In this document: one piece after another, positions 32,260-40,329 of the stretch
Numbering within the stretch: the stretch's first letter is position 1
How the letters are laid out: each line of letters starts with the position of its first letter
Source: a virus
DNA: 52,908 nucleotides
Reading direction: 5' to 3' (one strand)
IMG/VR virus record: IMGVR_UViG_3300048547_000520
Span: 1-52,908 of that record
The notes under the pieces: generated by a model
Database searches by the model: none
Seen by the model: only the letters and a program-made list of their open reading frames with translations
Told to the model about the DNA's origin: nothing
Made by a program: the position numbers and the translations under genes

Positions 32260-32625
32260 ATGCTTTATCTTTATGGAATTATATTAACTCACATCATAGG
32301 TGGCGCTGGATATTTTTATACGCACGGCAACGAATACTTTTTAATTCCAGGAGCTGTATTAATTTTTTATAATATGTATCAGTTTGGAAAGATTTCAGCG
32401 TTAATATTGAGTCCCAATTGGACCATTGAGTTAGCGTTTGACGAAGAGTCAACATGGAGAGAAAAGCTTTTGGTGCAAGGCTCAGCTTTAATTACACTTG
32501 CGTATCTTTATAAAGCAGGCTATTTCTTTATGGTTGGATTTATGTCATTTTATTCAATTATTGTATTTACTGCGCTGCTTATTACTATATCTAACATCGA
32601 TATGTCAGAAGGAGACAATGAATGA
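32260..32625 (+). CDS. Membrane protein, about four spans
   Basis: A 121-residue protein with hydrophobic segments at about 3-19, 26-42, 72-92 and 94-112. No domain recognised. With the preceding small protein it forms a membrane pair of unknown role. Confidence 0.55.
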   Translation: MLYLYGIILTHIIGGAGYFYTHGNEYFLIPGAVLIFYNMYQFGKISALILSPNWTIELAFDEESTWREKLLVQGSALITLAYLYKAGYFFMVGFMSFYSIIVFTALLITISNIDMSEGDNE

Positions 32626-33050
32626 AAATATTGATCTTTGGGTTGCCTGGGTCAGGTAAAACTTGGCTAGCAGAAAGACTACAAAAGCGTTTGAATTGCG
32701 CTTGGTTTAATGCCGATAAAATCCGCGAAATGGCAAACGATTGGGAATTCAGCGAAGCAGCGCGTTTACGTCAAGCTTATCGTATGAAAGGAATTGCCGA
32801 TTACGAAAAAGAAATGAAACGAACTGTTATTTGCGATTTTGTCTGTCCACTTGAAGAAACTCGTGAAATCTTTGATGCTGACTATACAGTATGGATGGAT
32901 ACTATTAAAGAAGGGCGATTTGGAGATACAAACAAGATGTTTCAAAAACCAACTCAAGCAGATTATCATGTGACTAAATGGTTTGATAACACTGATGAAA
33001 CTTTAGCTGATGCTGTAGAGCGGCACGTAAGGTTACACGGAAATGTATGA
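32622..33050 (+). CDS. Adenylylsulfate-kinase-like P-loop kinase
   Basis: A 142-residue kinase. ILIFGLPGSGKTWLAERL holds Walker A; NADKIREMANDW resembles the APS-binding loop of CysC, and ICDFVCPLEETREIF with DYTVWMDTI the family's C-terminal strands. It is shorter than bacterial CysC (about 200). If active it would make PAPS, the donor for the sulfotransferase-like domain at 13539-15107. Related small kinases in marine phages may act on other substrates. Confidence 0.68.
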   Translation: MKILIFGLPGSGKTWLAERLQKRLNCAWFNADKIREMANDWEFSEAARLRQAYRMKGIADYEKEMKRTVICDFVCPLEETREIFDADYTVWMDTIKEGRFGDTNKMFQKPTQADYHVTKWFDNTDETLADAVERHVRLHGNV

Positions 33051-33465
33051 TAAACCACAATTTGACTATAAAAAACCAACCACACAAATGTTAGGCCGAT
33101 GGCAACCTTGGCATGACGGTCACACTGAACTGTTTAAATGCGCACTCGCGGAAACAGGTCAAGTCCTTATTATGATACGTGACGTATTTAATTTTGAAGG
33201 AGATGCAGGCGCTGGGCGTACTGCAGCTCAAGATGATAATCCGTTTGGTATGATCCAAGTTGTTGAGAATATCGAAAATGGTTTAGCTGAACACGGATAT
33301 CACAATGGATTTGAATATATGATTTTAGAAGTACCTAATATTGTTGATATTAGTTATGGCCGTGGTGTTGGATATACCTTTACAGAGCACGATCTTGGTA
33401 AAGATATACATGATATATCGGCAACTAAAATCCGTAAACAAATGAGAGAAGAAGGAAAACTTTAA
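33043..33465 (+). CDS. HxGH nucleotidyltransferase-like protein
   Basis: A 140-residue protein. MLGRWQPWHDGHTELF contains the HxGH motif (H24, H27), and ISATKIRKQM is the closing ISxTxIR motif. This set covers adenylyl- and cytidylyltransferases, including the catalytic core of ATP sulfurylase and NMN adenylyltransferase. The size is far below ATP sulfurylase (about 390). The gene is coupled to the APS-kinase-like gene (8-base overlap), which makes an ATP-sulfurylase-like role attractive but unproven. Confidence 0.65.
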   Translation: MYDKPQFDYKKPTTQMLGRWQPWHDGHTELFKCALAETGQVLIMIRDVFNFEGDAGAGRTAAQDDNPFGMIQVVENIENGLAEHGYHNGFEYMILEVPNIVDISYGRGVGYTFTEHDLGKDIHDISATKIRKQMREEGKL

Positions 33466-33809
33466 TGGAAAGCCCAGTCTTTGAAAAAGGCTACCCTGAT
33501 TATGATGCTGTTAATCGTAATAATATGGGTGATTTGAAATTTACAACAGCAGGAGATTATTTAATGGCACAAGATACAGCAACAGTAACAGCAGATGAAC
33601 TTCGCGCATTCATTGAGCGGATTGAGCGTTTGGAACAAGAAAAGAGAGATATCATGGACTCTATCAAGGAAGTTTATGCCGAAGCAAAAGGCAGCGGATA
33701 TGAACCAAAGGTAATGCGTAAAATTGTCTCAATTCGTAAACGTAACCGTGATGATATTGATAATGAAAACGCAATGACTGAAATGTATATGGATGCTCTA
33801 GGAATGTAA
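33465..33809 (+). CDS. gapR: GapR-like nucleoid-associated protein (DUF2312)
   Basis: A 114-residue protein whose last 80 residues (from Met34) match GapR: TADELRAFIERIERLEQEK, IKEVYAEAKGSGYEPKVMRKIVSIRK and a closing DALGM. GapR binds overtwisted DNA ahead of replication forks in alphaproteobacteria and is almost confined to that class and its phages. The first 33 residues are an unusual extension; ATG at 33564 has a good AGGAGA site, so two forms may be made. It is the last gene of the plus arm. Confidence 0.85.
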   Translation: MESPVFEKGYPDYDAVNRNNMGDLKFTTAGDYLMAQDTATVTADELRAFIERIERLEQEKRDIMDSIKEVYAEAKGSGYEPKVMRKIVSIRKRNRDDIDNENAMTEMYMDALGM

Positions 33810-33826
33810 ATTCTGTTGAAAAGATA

Positions 33827-33853
33827 TAAAAAAGGGGAGCTGAAAAGCTCCCC
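33827..33853 (-). terminator. Terminator of the virion transcript (convergence point)
   Basis: GGGGAGCT and AGCTCCCC (33834-33853) form a perfect 8-bp stem with a 4-base loop. On the minus strand it is followed by a T6 run, so it ends the gp23 transcript. The plus strand has no T-tract after the stem, so termination of the gapR side would be weaker. Confidence 0.85.
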
Positions 33854-33889
33854 AATTAGTTTGTGGTAAGTTAACCTTACTTCTTGTTA

Positions 33890-35197
33890 TTAAAACAAGT
33901 TGCTTACAGTTACACGACGGTAGTAAACGTTTGAGTCTACAGTCAATGCGCCGTTGCCTTGTGAAGCGCCAGCTGAGAACGGGTTAGAGACCATGCCGTA
34001 GCGAGTCTTAAATCCGATTTTTGGCTGGAAGCTGTTTTCACCAACTGCGCGAACCATCTGCAACGGTACGTATGGGCAATAGAAGATACCTGCATCGAAA
34101 GATGAAGAACCTTTATAACCTACAACCATGTAGTTAGCTCCGGCATATGGATCGATGTATACTCTGTAACGACCGTTCAGAACACCGGCGAATGTGTTGC
34201 CTGTGTCATCTACGTCAAGTGCATTGCTGTTCAATGCTGGAGTATAATCAAGAACACCTGCCATTTGCAATGCGGATGCAACATCGGAAGAACAGATAAC
34301 CATGTTACCTTTACCACGACGTGTACCTTTTGCAATTGCGTTTGCTTCTTGCTCGATTTGGAACATCAGGCCTTTGAATTTTTCAACTGACCAACGACCA
34401 TTTGCATCAACATCCAGATCAAAAGTACCTGGAGTTGCTGTACCGGCTGCGCCGAGTACCGCGTTTGTGTAAATAGTACGAACCAATTCGCGGTTGATTT
34501 CAACCAAGATTTCTGATTGCAGAATGTTAGCCAATTCTGTTTCAGCATCCAAACCGTGTACGGCTTTAAGATCCTGAGCAAGCTCAGCTGTGTATTCCGC
34601 TTTCAACTGGCGTGATTTCGCTGTTACGGAAACCTTCTCGATTGAGAATGCCATTTCGTTGAAGTTGGCGTCTGATTCAGCATCTGCAGTAGCAAGGCCC
34701 GTACCAGTTGTAGTAACTGTTGAGTTGGCTGAACCCAATGCTTGTGCATGAGTACCTGTACCTGAGAAGTCTGTATCAGCTTCGTTATAAAATACTTCGT
34801 TAGCCGCAGCTTGCGTAGTATGTGTTGAACGCATTGCGAAGATCAAGCCTGTTGGGCCAGTCATCGGCTGAACACCAGCGATGTCATATGCGATCAAGTT
34901 TGGCATTGCACGACGTACCAATGAAATTAGGATTGGGTCGTAACCTGCAGTTGGACCAGCAGCAGTTGAGTCTGCGCCGAAGCCACCTGTGCCTGCGTCG
35001 TTTACATGAGTTGCTTCAGACAAAAGCGAAGTCATGTTTGCACTCAGATCACCTTCAGATACTAGAGCTTTTTGAGTATTCTCTAGAACAGTTGCAGTGA
35101 CCGATTTACGGTGCTGATCTTTAATGTTTGCAAAAGAGTCGTGCTCCAGAACTGGGCCCCACTTTTCTACAAGCGCTTGATAGTTTGACTGAGTCAT
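33890..35197 (-). CDS. gp23: Major capsid protein gp23
   Basis: A 435-residue T4-type capsid precursor (HK97-like fold). N-terminal 61 residues are a helical propeptide ending LLSE before ATHVND; cleavage by gp21 after Glu61 fits the L-x-E rule, near T4's Glu65. Mature part shows LVRRAMPNLIAYDIAGVQPMTGPTG, VSVTAKSRQLKAEYTAELAQDLKAVHG and a conserved C-terminus GFKTRYGMVSNPF. Late promoter at 35238-35245. Confidence 0.95.
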   Translation of the reverse strand: MTQSNYQALVEKWGPVLEHDSFANIKDQHRKSVTATVLENTQKALVSEGDLSANMTSLLSEATHVNDAGTGGFGADSTAAGPTAGYDPILISLVRRAMPNLIAYDIAGVQPMTGPTGLIFAMRSTHTTQAAANEVFYNEADTDFSGTGTHAQALGSANSTVTTTGTGLATADAESDANFNEMAFSIEKVSVTAKSRQLKAEYTAELAQDLKAVHGLDAETELANILQSEILVEINRELVRTIYTNAVLGAAGTATPGTFDLDVDANGRWSVEKFKGLMFQIEQEANAIAKGTRRGKGNMVICSSDVASALQMAGVLDYTPALNSNALDVDDTGNTFAGVLNGRYRVYIDPYAGANYMVVGYKGSSSFDAGIFYCPYVPLQMVRAVGENSFQPKIGFKTRYGMVSNPFSAGASQGNGALTVDSNVYYRRVTVSNLF

Positions 35198-35237
35198 ATC
35201 TTTCTATCTCCTTGTTTATTGTTTGTTCGTCTAGGAT

Positions 35238-35245
35238 TATTTATA
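35238..35245 (-). promoter_or_regulatory. Late promoter for gp23
   Basis: TATAAATA on the minus strand, 41 bases before the gp23 start. Confidence 0.8.
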
Positions 35246-35262
35246 AAGTTAAGGTTTTCAAA

Positions 35263-36243
35263 TTATTTCTTCGCAAAAGCTGCGAGAAGAGCATTGATTG
35301 ACGGATCTTCAGAAGCTGGTTTAGCAACAACTGTTTCCTCAGTCAAGATTTCTTCTTCGTCGTCTTGAGCTTCCTCTGCAACCACCGGTTTGGATTCTGC
35401 AAAGAATGATTCTTTAAGAGTATTTAGATTATCTGTATACTCATCAACGTTTTCGAAGTCAAGCTTTTCGGAAAGTACTTTCAGACGCTCGGCTTGTGTT
35501 AGCGTAAGTCCTTCAGTCATTTCGTTAAAAACTTTTTCAGCCTTCAGAGCCGAGATCTCTTTTGCAAGCGCAAGATTTTCATCAATACGTTTGTTTGCAT
35601 CGTCGGTCATTTCTCCAACTTTCTCTTCAAGTCCTGCAACCACATCAACGACTTCGTCGTCTACTGCAATGTTGTGCTCAGTGAAAAGATCCTTCAGGCC
35701 GTCCATTAACGATTCTGCCATATCGACCTTAATACCGGATTCGATGGCGAGTTCGTTTTCTTTCATCCACTCTTCTACGACGTAGTCGAGATATGAATCA
35801 AGATTCTCAATAATAGTGCTTACAGTTGAGTCGACTGATTCTTGCATTTCTGCGTCAACTTTAGCTGCATATTCTTCTGTCATAGCTTCAGCTTTTTTCG
35901 TGGCCGATTCATTAACAGCTGCTTCAAAAACTAGAGTAACTTTATTTGTGAATTCCTCAGAAAGGTCCATTCCTTCAAACATTTTTGCAATTGATTCGTC
36001 GATAGAAATTACTTCTTCTTCAACGATTTCAACGGCATCAGTATCGGATGCTTCTTCTTCGTTCATTCCTGGTGTTTTAGCGTCAAGTTTATCAGCTTTT
36101 GGATCAACTGATTTCTTAACATCTGCTTTTTTCTTTTTGGCTGCTCCGCCGGCTGGTGCTGCTGGATCTTCTACTGAAGATGCAGGAACAGTCGAACCAC
36201 CGTCGTCAACCGTGAACTTTTCGTCTAGGTCATGTTCTGACAT
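35263..36243 (-). CDS. gp22: Prohead scaffold protein gp22
   Basis: A 326-residue scaffold. It is very acidic and helical with a basic patch (AAKKKKADVKKS) near residue 35-45, and long coiled-coil parts (VDVVAGLEEKVGEM), like T4 gp22, which forms the assembly core and is cut to small peptides by gp21. Position between gp21 and gp23 is canonical. Ends INALLAAFAKK. Late promoter at 36287-36294. Confidence 0.88.
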   Translation of the reverse strand: MSEHDLDEKFTVDDGGSTVPASSVEDPAAPAGGAAKKKKADVKKSVDPKADKLDAKTPGMNEEEASDTDAVEIVEEEVISIDESIAKMFEGMDLSEEFTNKVTLVFEAAVNESATKKAEAMTEEYAAKVDAEMQESVDSTVSTIIENLDSYLDYVVEEWMKENELAIESGIKVDMAESLMDGLKDLFTEHNIAVDDEVVDVVAGLEEKVGEMTDDANKRIDENLALAKEISALKAEKVFNEMTEGLTLTQAERLKVLSEKLDFENVDEYTDNLNTLKESFFAESKPVVAEEAQDDEEEILTEETVVAKPASEDPSINALLAAFAKK

Positions 36244-36286
36244 ATGTACTACTCCTCTATTATGGATTCGTTCTTCTTGGTAATCA

Positions 36287-36294
36287 TATTTATA
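36287..36294 (-). promoter_or_regulatory. Late promoter for gp22
   Basis: TATAAATA on the minus strand, 44 bases before the gp22 start, in the gp21-gp22 gap. Confidence 0.75.
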
Positions 36295-36300
36295 TTAATT

Positions 36301-36999
36301 TTATTTTCTCAGCGATGTTAGGAACTTTTCAAACATTCTACCTGCCAAATTTTCATCAATTTGACGAACAGTCCGTTTATAAGCTACCTTTACTTCTTTT
36401 TGGATTTCTTCAACTACTTCTGCAACTTCGGCCTGAGCTTGCGCTGGCAGCCAAGAATTAGAAGCAATATCGTAATAGTATTCGACGTTTTCCATTACGC
36501 CGTTTACAAAACAATTAGGACCAGACGGATCTGTTACAATATCAACAGTCGACAAATGGAAATCGTTTTGTACTTCCATAATGCCTTCTTTAGTTGCTTT
36601 GACAGAACCAAGGCCACGCGTTGAAACTCCGAAAAGTACGCCTTCGTCCATAAATGTTTTAACAATCTCACCCATTGGCGTGCCAAGAATTTTAGCTTTA
36701 CCAATGAAGTTTGAACCGTCTCTTTTCATTTCGGTGATAAGGTGCGATACTCTATCTCCATTAATTGTAGGTCCTTCAGGATGTCCTAATTCGCCTAGAG
36801 CACGTTTCGTATCAATAAAATCTTTCTGATAGCGAACCATTTCTTTTTCAAGAACTGCAGACGGATAAATTCTACCATTGCGATTTTTAAGGTCGCCTTG
36901 CATAAAAATACCTTCAATGAAGTGGGATTTTTTACCCGTTGCTTCATCAAGCTCTGTGGTTAAACTAACCTCTTCTACTACTTCGGTAATCAGTTTCAT
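36301..36999 (-). CDS. gp21: Prohead protease gp21
   Basis: A 232-residue serine protease of the T4 prohead type that cuts scaffold and capsid propeptides at L/I-x-E sites. Likely catalytic His73 (LGELGHPEGP) and Ser126 (VLFGVSTRGLG), with Asp157 in DIVTDPSG as a possible third member. NRNGRIYP is a further family mark. Its own C-terminal tail is helical and probably lost in maturation. Confidence 0.92.
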   Translation of the reverse strand: MKLITEVVEEVSLTTELDEATGKKSHFIEGIFMQGDLKNRNGRIYPSAVLEKEMVRYQKDFIDTKRALGELGHPEGPTINGDRVSHLITEMKRDGSNFIGKAKILGTPMGEIVKTFMDEGVLFGVSTRGLGSVKATKEGIMEVQNDFHLSTVDIVTDPSGPNCFVNGVMENVEYYYDIASNSWLPAQAQAEVAEVVEEIQKEVKVAYKRTVRQIDENLAGRMFEKFLTSLRK

Positions 37000-37024
37000 T
37001 TTATTATTCCTTTTGAACTCTGTT

Positions 37025-37032
37025 TATTTATA
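37025..37032 (-). promoter_or_regulatory. Late promoter for gp21
   Basis: TATAAATA on the minus strand, 26 bases before the gp21 start. Confidence 0.75.
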
Positions 37033-37040
37033 ACTTTATA

Positions 37041-37286
37041 CTAAGGTATACCATTAGCATTTCTGTTGTCATAAAAGTTTTTATTCAATTCGCCTCGTAT
37101 AATTGTTTCGCCTGCTTTCCTACACCTTATGTATGTATATTGTACATTTCCTCCTGGTGGAGTATAAGCACGAACACCTGCTGTGACGGTCCCGTTAGCA
37201 TCATTATATGTGTCGGAGCCCGCGGCCGTGGCAGCATTATCGTACTCCCAAATACTATTTGAGCCTAGGACCGCCACAAAAGCCAT
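37041..37286 (-). CDS. Small virion-type protein between portal and protease genes
   Basis: An 81-residue protein: MAFVAVLGSNSIWEYDNAATA, then TYIRCRKAGETIIRGELNK. I know this family from marine T4-like phages where it sits in the head-gene cluster; no function is proven. It overlaps its upstream neighbour by one base. Confidence 0.65.
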   Translation of the reverse strand: MAFVAVLGSNSIWEYDNAATAAGSDTYNDANGTVTAGVRAYTPPGGNVQYTYIRCRKAGETIIRGELNKNFYDNRNANGIP

Positions 37287-38179
37287 TACATGGCTTCCCT
37301 TGCAAATCCAACAATTTCGTTGAACCCACTTTTATCTGTCATCATAACTTTTTCCATTTGTTTGCGGTTTTGATTGTTCAACCCTTTAAACATCTGGTTT
37401 AAAAGCTTTGCATCTTCTTTCGTAACTTTCATTGAAGACCCATCTTTTAATTTCATATTGCCTACTTTTACAGCTTCATCAAGATCTTCTTTTTTCTCCC
37501 AAGGAGCTTTTTTCAATGTTACTGCTTTTTTACCTTTTTCCGTTGTAGCTGCTGTCTTTGCTAATTTTTTCATTAAATCAGCTTTTTTGTTTTCACGGAT
37601 CTTTTCTTGACCGTGATCATCAGTAGCTATATCTTTTGTTCTTTTCATCACAGTACGAACTTTACCGTCTGGTCCTGTAATGTTCATAGGCTTTTTTATG
37701 GCAGATTGAGTAACCTCGCTAACTTCCTCTCTTGCCGGAACTCTTGCTGTTCCTGTTAGTTTAGAAACGGCATCTCTTGTTCCTACACGACGGCGAACGA
37801 GTTTAGCAATACCTTTTTTGCGTTGCTTTTCATAACCTTTTTTAACATCAGGAGATGCACCTGCTTGTCCCATACTTCCTGTAGCAATTTGATCACCAGC
37901 ATGTGCTGTATCCATTTGCGCCTTTTTAATATAGCGACCTGCTAAACCTTTTGAAATCTCATCAATTTGCTCTGCGTCTTCTGTAGTATATGCTTTATCG
38001 TAATTAGCATCACCTTCTTGGTCAGCTTTGCGTTTTGCCTTTGGCTTTTCAGCTTTATGCTGAGTTGGTTCTGCAACTGGGTGAGGTTTAACCTCAGGCT
38101 GATGCATATCCTTGAACTTCTTTTCCTCTGAGGATTTTGGTTCTGCTACTTCAGCCATATAATTTTTAAAGGACTTCAT
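37286..38179 (-). CDS. Basic prohead-associated protein
   Basis: A 297-residue, very Lys/Arg-rich, low-complexity protein starting MKSFKNYMAEVAEPKSSE. The start mirrors that of other T4-like internal and scaffold proteins, and the place between gp20 and gp21 is the slot of genes 67 and 68 (core proteins) in T4. The C-terminal part GSSMKVTKEDAKLLNQMFKGL is a conserved marine phage motif. Role in the core or as internal DNA-binding protein is inference. An AATAAATA near-match to the late element lies about 30 bases upstream. Confidence 0.6.
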   Translation of the reverse strand: MKSFKNYMAEVAEPKSSEEKKFKDMHQPEVKPHPVAEPTQHKAEKPKAKRKADQEGDANYDKAYTTEDAEQIDEISKGLAGRYIKKAQMDTAHAGDQIATGSMGQAGASPDVKKGYEKQRKKGIAKLVRRRVGTRDAVSKLTGTARVPAREEVSEVTQSAIKKPMNITGPDGKVRTVMKRTKDIATDDHGQEKIRENKKADLMKKLAKTAATTEKGKKAVTLKKAPWEKKEDLDEAVKVGNMKLKDGSSMKVTKEDAKLLNQMFKGLNNQNRKQMEKVMMTDKSGFNEIVGFAREAM

Positions 38180-38217
38180 TGTAGATCTCCTGGTTTAATC
38201 TCATTTTGTTTATTTAT

Positions 38218-39741
38218 TTAATTCTGCTGTTCTTGGTCATTCGGATCGCCAAATTGTTCTTTTTCAGCTTCCATTTGCGTTTTCATTTCCTCAGAGTCGT
38301 CTTCACTTAACTGTAGGATGTTACGAATAACCCATTCTCTTGAATAGTATACTCCAACATGATCTTCAACATCACGTAATGTCGCCATTCTTTCGCGGAG
38401 TATTTCTGCTTCTTTTAATTCGTTAAAATAATTATCTTGCATAAAGTCATAACGAATACTATTTTTAATTTCTTTATATTCCTCAGGGGTCATGATACCT
38501 TTAAGGATAACTTGCTTTTCTAAAATTGTTGTAAAGATTGAAGAAAACCTAGATCTTACACGACGAATAAATTTGCTAAACTTCAGTTCGTCACGAGTGA
38601 TTTCAGATGTACGGCCGAAGGTTGCCATTGTTTCAGGCTCAAGCCTTGTTAGTGGAACCTTTAACGCTTTAAACAATTTACGCTGAAAGTATTGCATATT
38701 TTCATCAGACGATAGCGCTTGTGAAGAACCGCCAACTAATGTATCAACTTCAGTAGATCTTTCACCACCTCGGCGTGGAAACCAAAAGTCTTCAGTCATA
38801 GTCATCATTTTACGGCTATCAGTAATATCACCAGTTGCTGAGTTATATTGCAATTTGTTTTTATGGCGAACCATCATGTCTCGTATATATTGCTCAGCTT
38901 TCGATTTAGGAAGGTTCCCAACGTCAATATAAAAAATTCGTCTTTCAGGAGCTCGTGTAAGAGTGTAAATGACTGTTGCATCTTCAAGCATTCTTAATTG
39001 ATTTAAAGGCTTAATTGCCGGATGTAGGTATGAAAGAACTAAAGAATTATTCTCGTTCATTAATCCTGAAGTAACACGGGCAACAGAGTCTTTAGAAATT
39101 CTATATCCTTGAGTACCAGTACTTGCATTACCACCAGCATTATCACCAGTAAAACCGTTTTCGGAATACATATAATATTCGCTTTTTAGTGTTTTAACTG
39201 GAATACCAGAATGTGGATCTTTTTGCTTTTTATCAACTTCGCGTATAAGTTTTAACTTGCGAGGATCTACATATCGTAGTTCCCTTATACCATCTTTTAA
39301 GTTTTCTTTATCAATAATGACATGATAATTAAGTCTGCCATCAACGTAAAACTTTTGAAAAATATCGTATGCTGCATTTGAAAAATCTAATAATGATAAA
39401 ACATTATCAAATTCTTCACTTAATTTCTTTTTGACTTTGTCAGGAAGATCAGTGTCATCGAGCACAAGCTCTACAACTTTATCATCCGTTCCTATAGAAA
39501 TTGCTTCGTTAATGACTTCGTCTACAGCTGAAACAATTTCAGGCTGCAGTGACATGCCACGGTATTTTGTAACTAATTCAGACTCAGTCTTTGCTGTGCC
39601 TTCCATATCGAGAAGCGTGCCGTAAAACCCGCCAACAGCGTTTCCTACAGTAATTGCGCCGTCTTCATTAGACGGTTCAGCGAAAGAGACTACTGGAGTC
39701 TCTTCCTCTTCTCTTTTGATTTCGTAACCGAATATCTTCAA
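38218..39741 (-). CDS. gp20: Portal vertex protein gp20
   Basis: A 507-residue portal protein that forms the dodecameric DNA entry. Family marks: ELVTKYRGMSLQPEIVSAVDEV, YVDGRLNYHVIID, RYVDPRKLKLIREV, TRAPERRIFYIDVGNLPK and FWFPRRGGERSTEVDTL. Length is like T4 gp20 (524). It lies between gp19 and the core-protein slot as in T4. Confidence 0.95.
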   Translation of the reverse strand: MKIFGYEIKREEEETPVVSFAEPSNEDGAITVGNAVGGFYGTLLDMEGTAKTESELVTKYRGMSLQPEIVSAVDEVINEAISIGTDDKVVELVLDDTDLPDKVKKKLSEEFDNVLSLLDFSNAAYDIFQKFYVDGRLNYHVIIDKENLKDGIRELRYVDPRKLKLIREVDKKQKDPHSGIPVKTLKSEYYMYSENGFTGDNAGGNASTGTQGYRISKDSVARVTSGLMNENNSLVLSYLHPAIKPLNQLRMLEDATVIYTLTRAPERRIFYIDVGNLPKSKAEQYIRDMMVRHKNKLQYNSATGDITDSRKMMTMTEDFWFPRRGGERSTEVDTLVGGSSQALSSDENMQYFQRKLFKALKVPLTRLEPETMATFGRTSEITRDELKFSKFIRRVRSRFSSIFTTILEKQVILKGIMTPEEYKEIKNSIRYDFMQDNYFNELKEAEILRERMATLRDVEDHVGVYYSREWVIRNILQLSEDDSEEMKTQMEAEKEQFGDPNDQEQQN

Positions 39742-39765
39742 AACTTCATATCCTCATAATAAAAA

Positions 39766-40299
39766 TTAGGTTGTCGGTACGCCGGTAATTCCTTCAACTC
39801 TCCATAAATCATATTGGAATGTGACGCCGAATTCTTCAATTGTATCCTGCTGAGACCAATCCAAGGCAATACCATCAATAGTAGTTGGAAACAATCCTTC
39901 GAAAATATATGTACGAAGTGGTGATCCATCTTTACTATATTGAGTAACCGATGCAGTAGACTTATACTGCTGTGGTAATCCTCTTGAATTAGAGTCGTGG
40001 GAATTAATGAAGTTTGACCATGCTTCCATCGCGTTGCGAATTGCAAAGTCTTCATCGTTGATAACTGTGACCGCCCAGTCCGCAAACGTTCTATCACCTG
40101 CATACTTTACTTCACGACCGAAGTAAGGTACAACATATTGACCGACGATTGACTCAGGAATACCTGCAGAACGAACCATAAATGGTACTTTAAAATCTGC
40201 GCCTGTGTCAATAGGGTTAGTGATTTGAACTTGGAATAGCGTAGGACGTGCACCGCCACCGACGAGTTCTGATTTGAACTGGTTGATGTTAAATGCCAT
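39766..40299 (-). CDS. gp19: Tail tube protein gp19
   Basis: A 177-residue tube subunit: FNINQFKSELVGGGARPTLF opening, PFMVRSAGIPES, TVINDEDFAIRNAMEAW and ending WRVEGIT. T4 gp19 is 163 residues. It forms the inner tail tube around gp27/gp29. A near-consensus late element AATAAATA (40324-40331) lies 25 bases before the start. Confidence 0.93.
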   Translation of the reverse strand: MAFNINQFKSELVGGGARPTLFQVQITNPIDTGADFKVPFMVRSAGIPESIVGQYVVPYFGREVKYAGDRTFADWAVTVINDEDFAIRNAMEAWSNFINSHDSNSRGLPQQYKSTASVTQYSKDGSPLRTYIFEGLFPTTIDGIALDWSQQDTIEEFGVTFQYDLWRVEGITGVPTT

Positions 40300-40329
40300 T
40301 TTCTATTCTCCTTTAATTAAATCTATTTA

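Noticed and set aside
35390-36283. Open frames on the plus strand across gp22
   Set aside because: Serine-rich antisense shadows of an acidic scaffold gene, no ribosome sites.
39738-40103. Minus-strand open frame within gp19
   Set aside because: Overlaps the well-supported tail tube gene in another frame, composition atypical.
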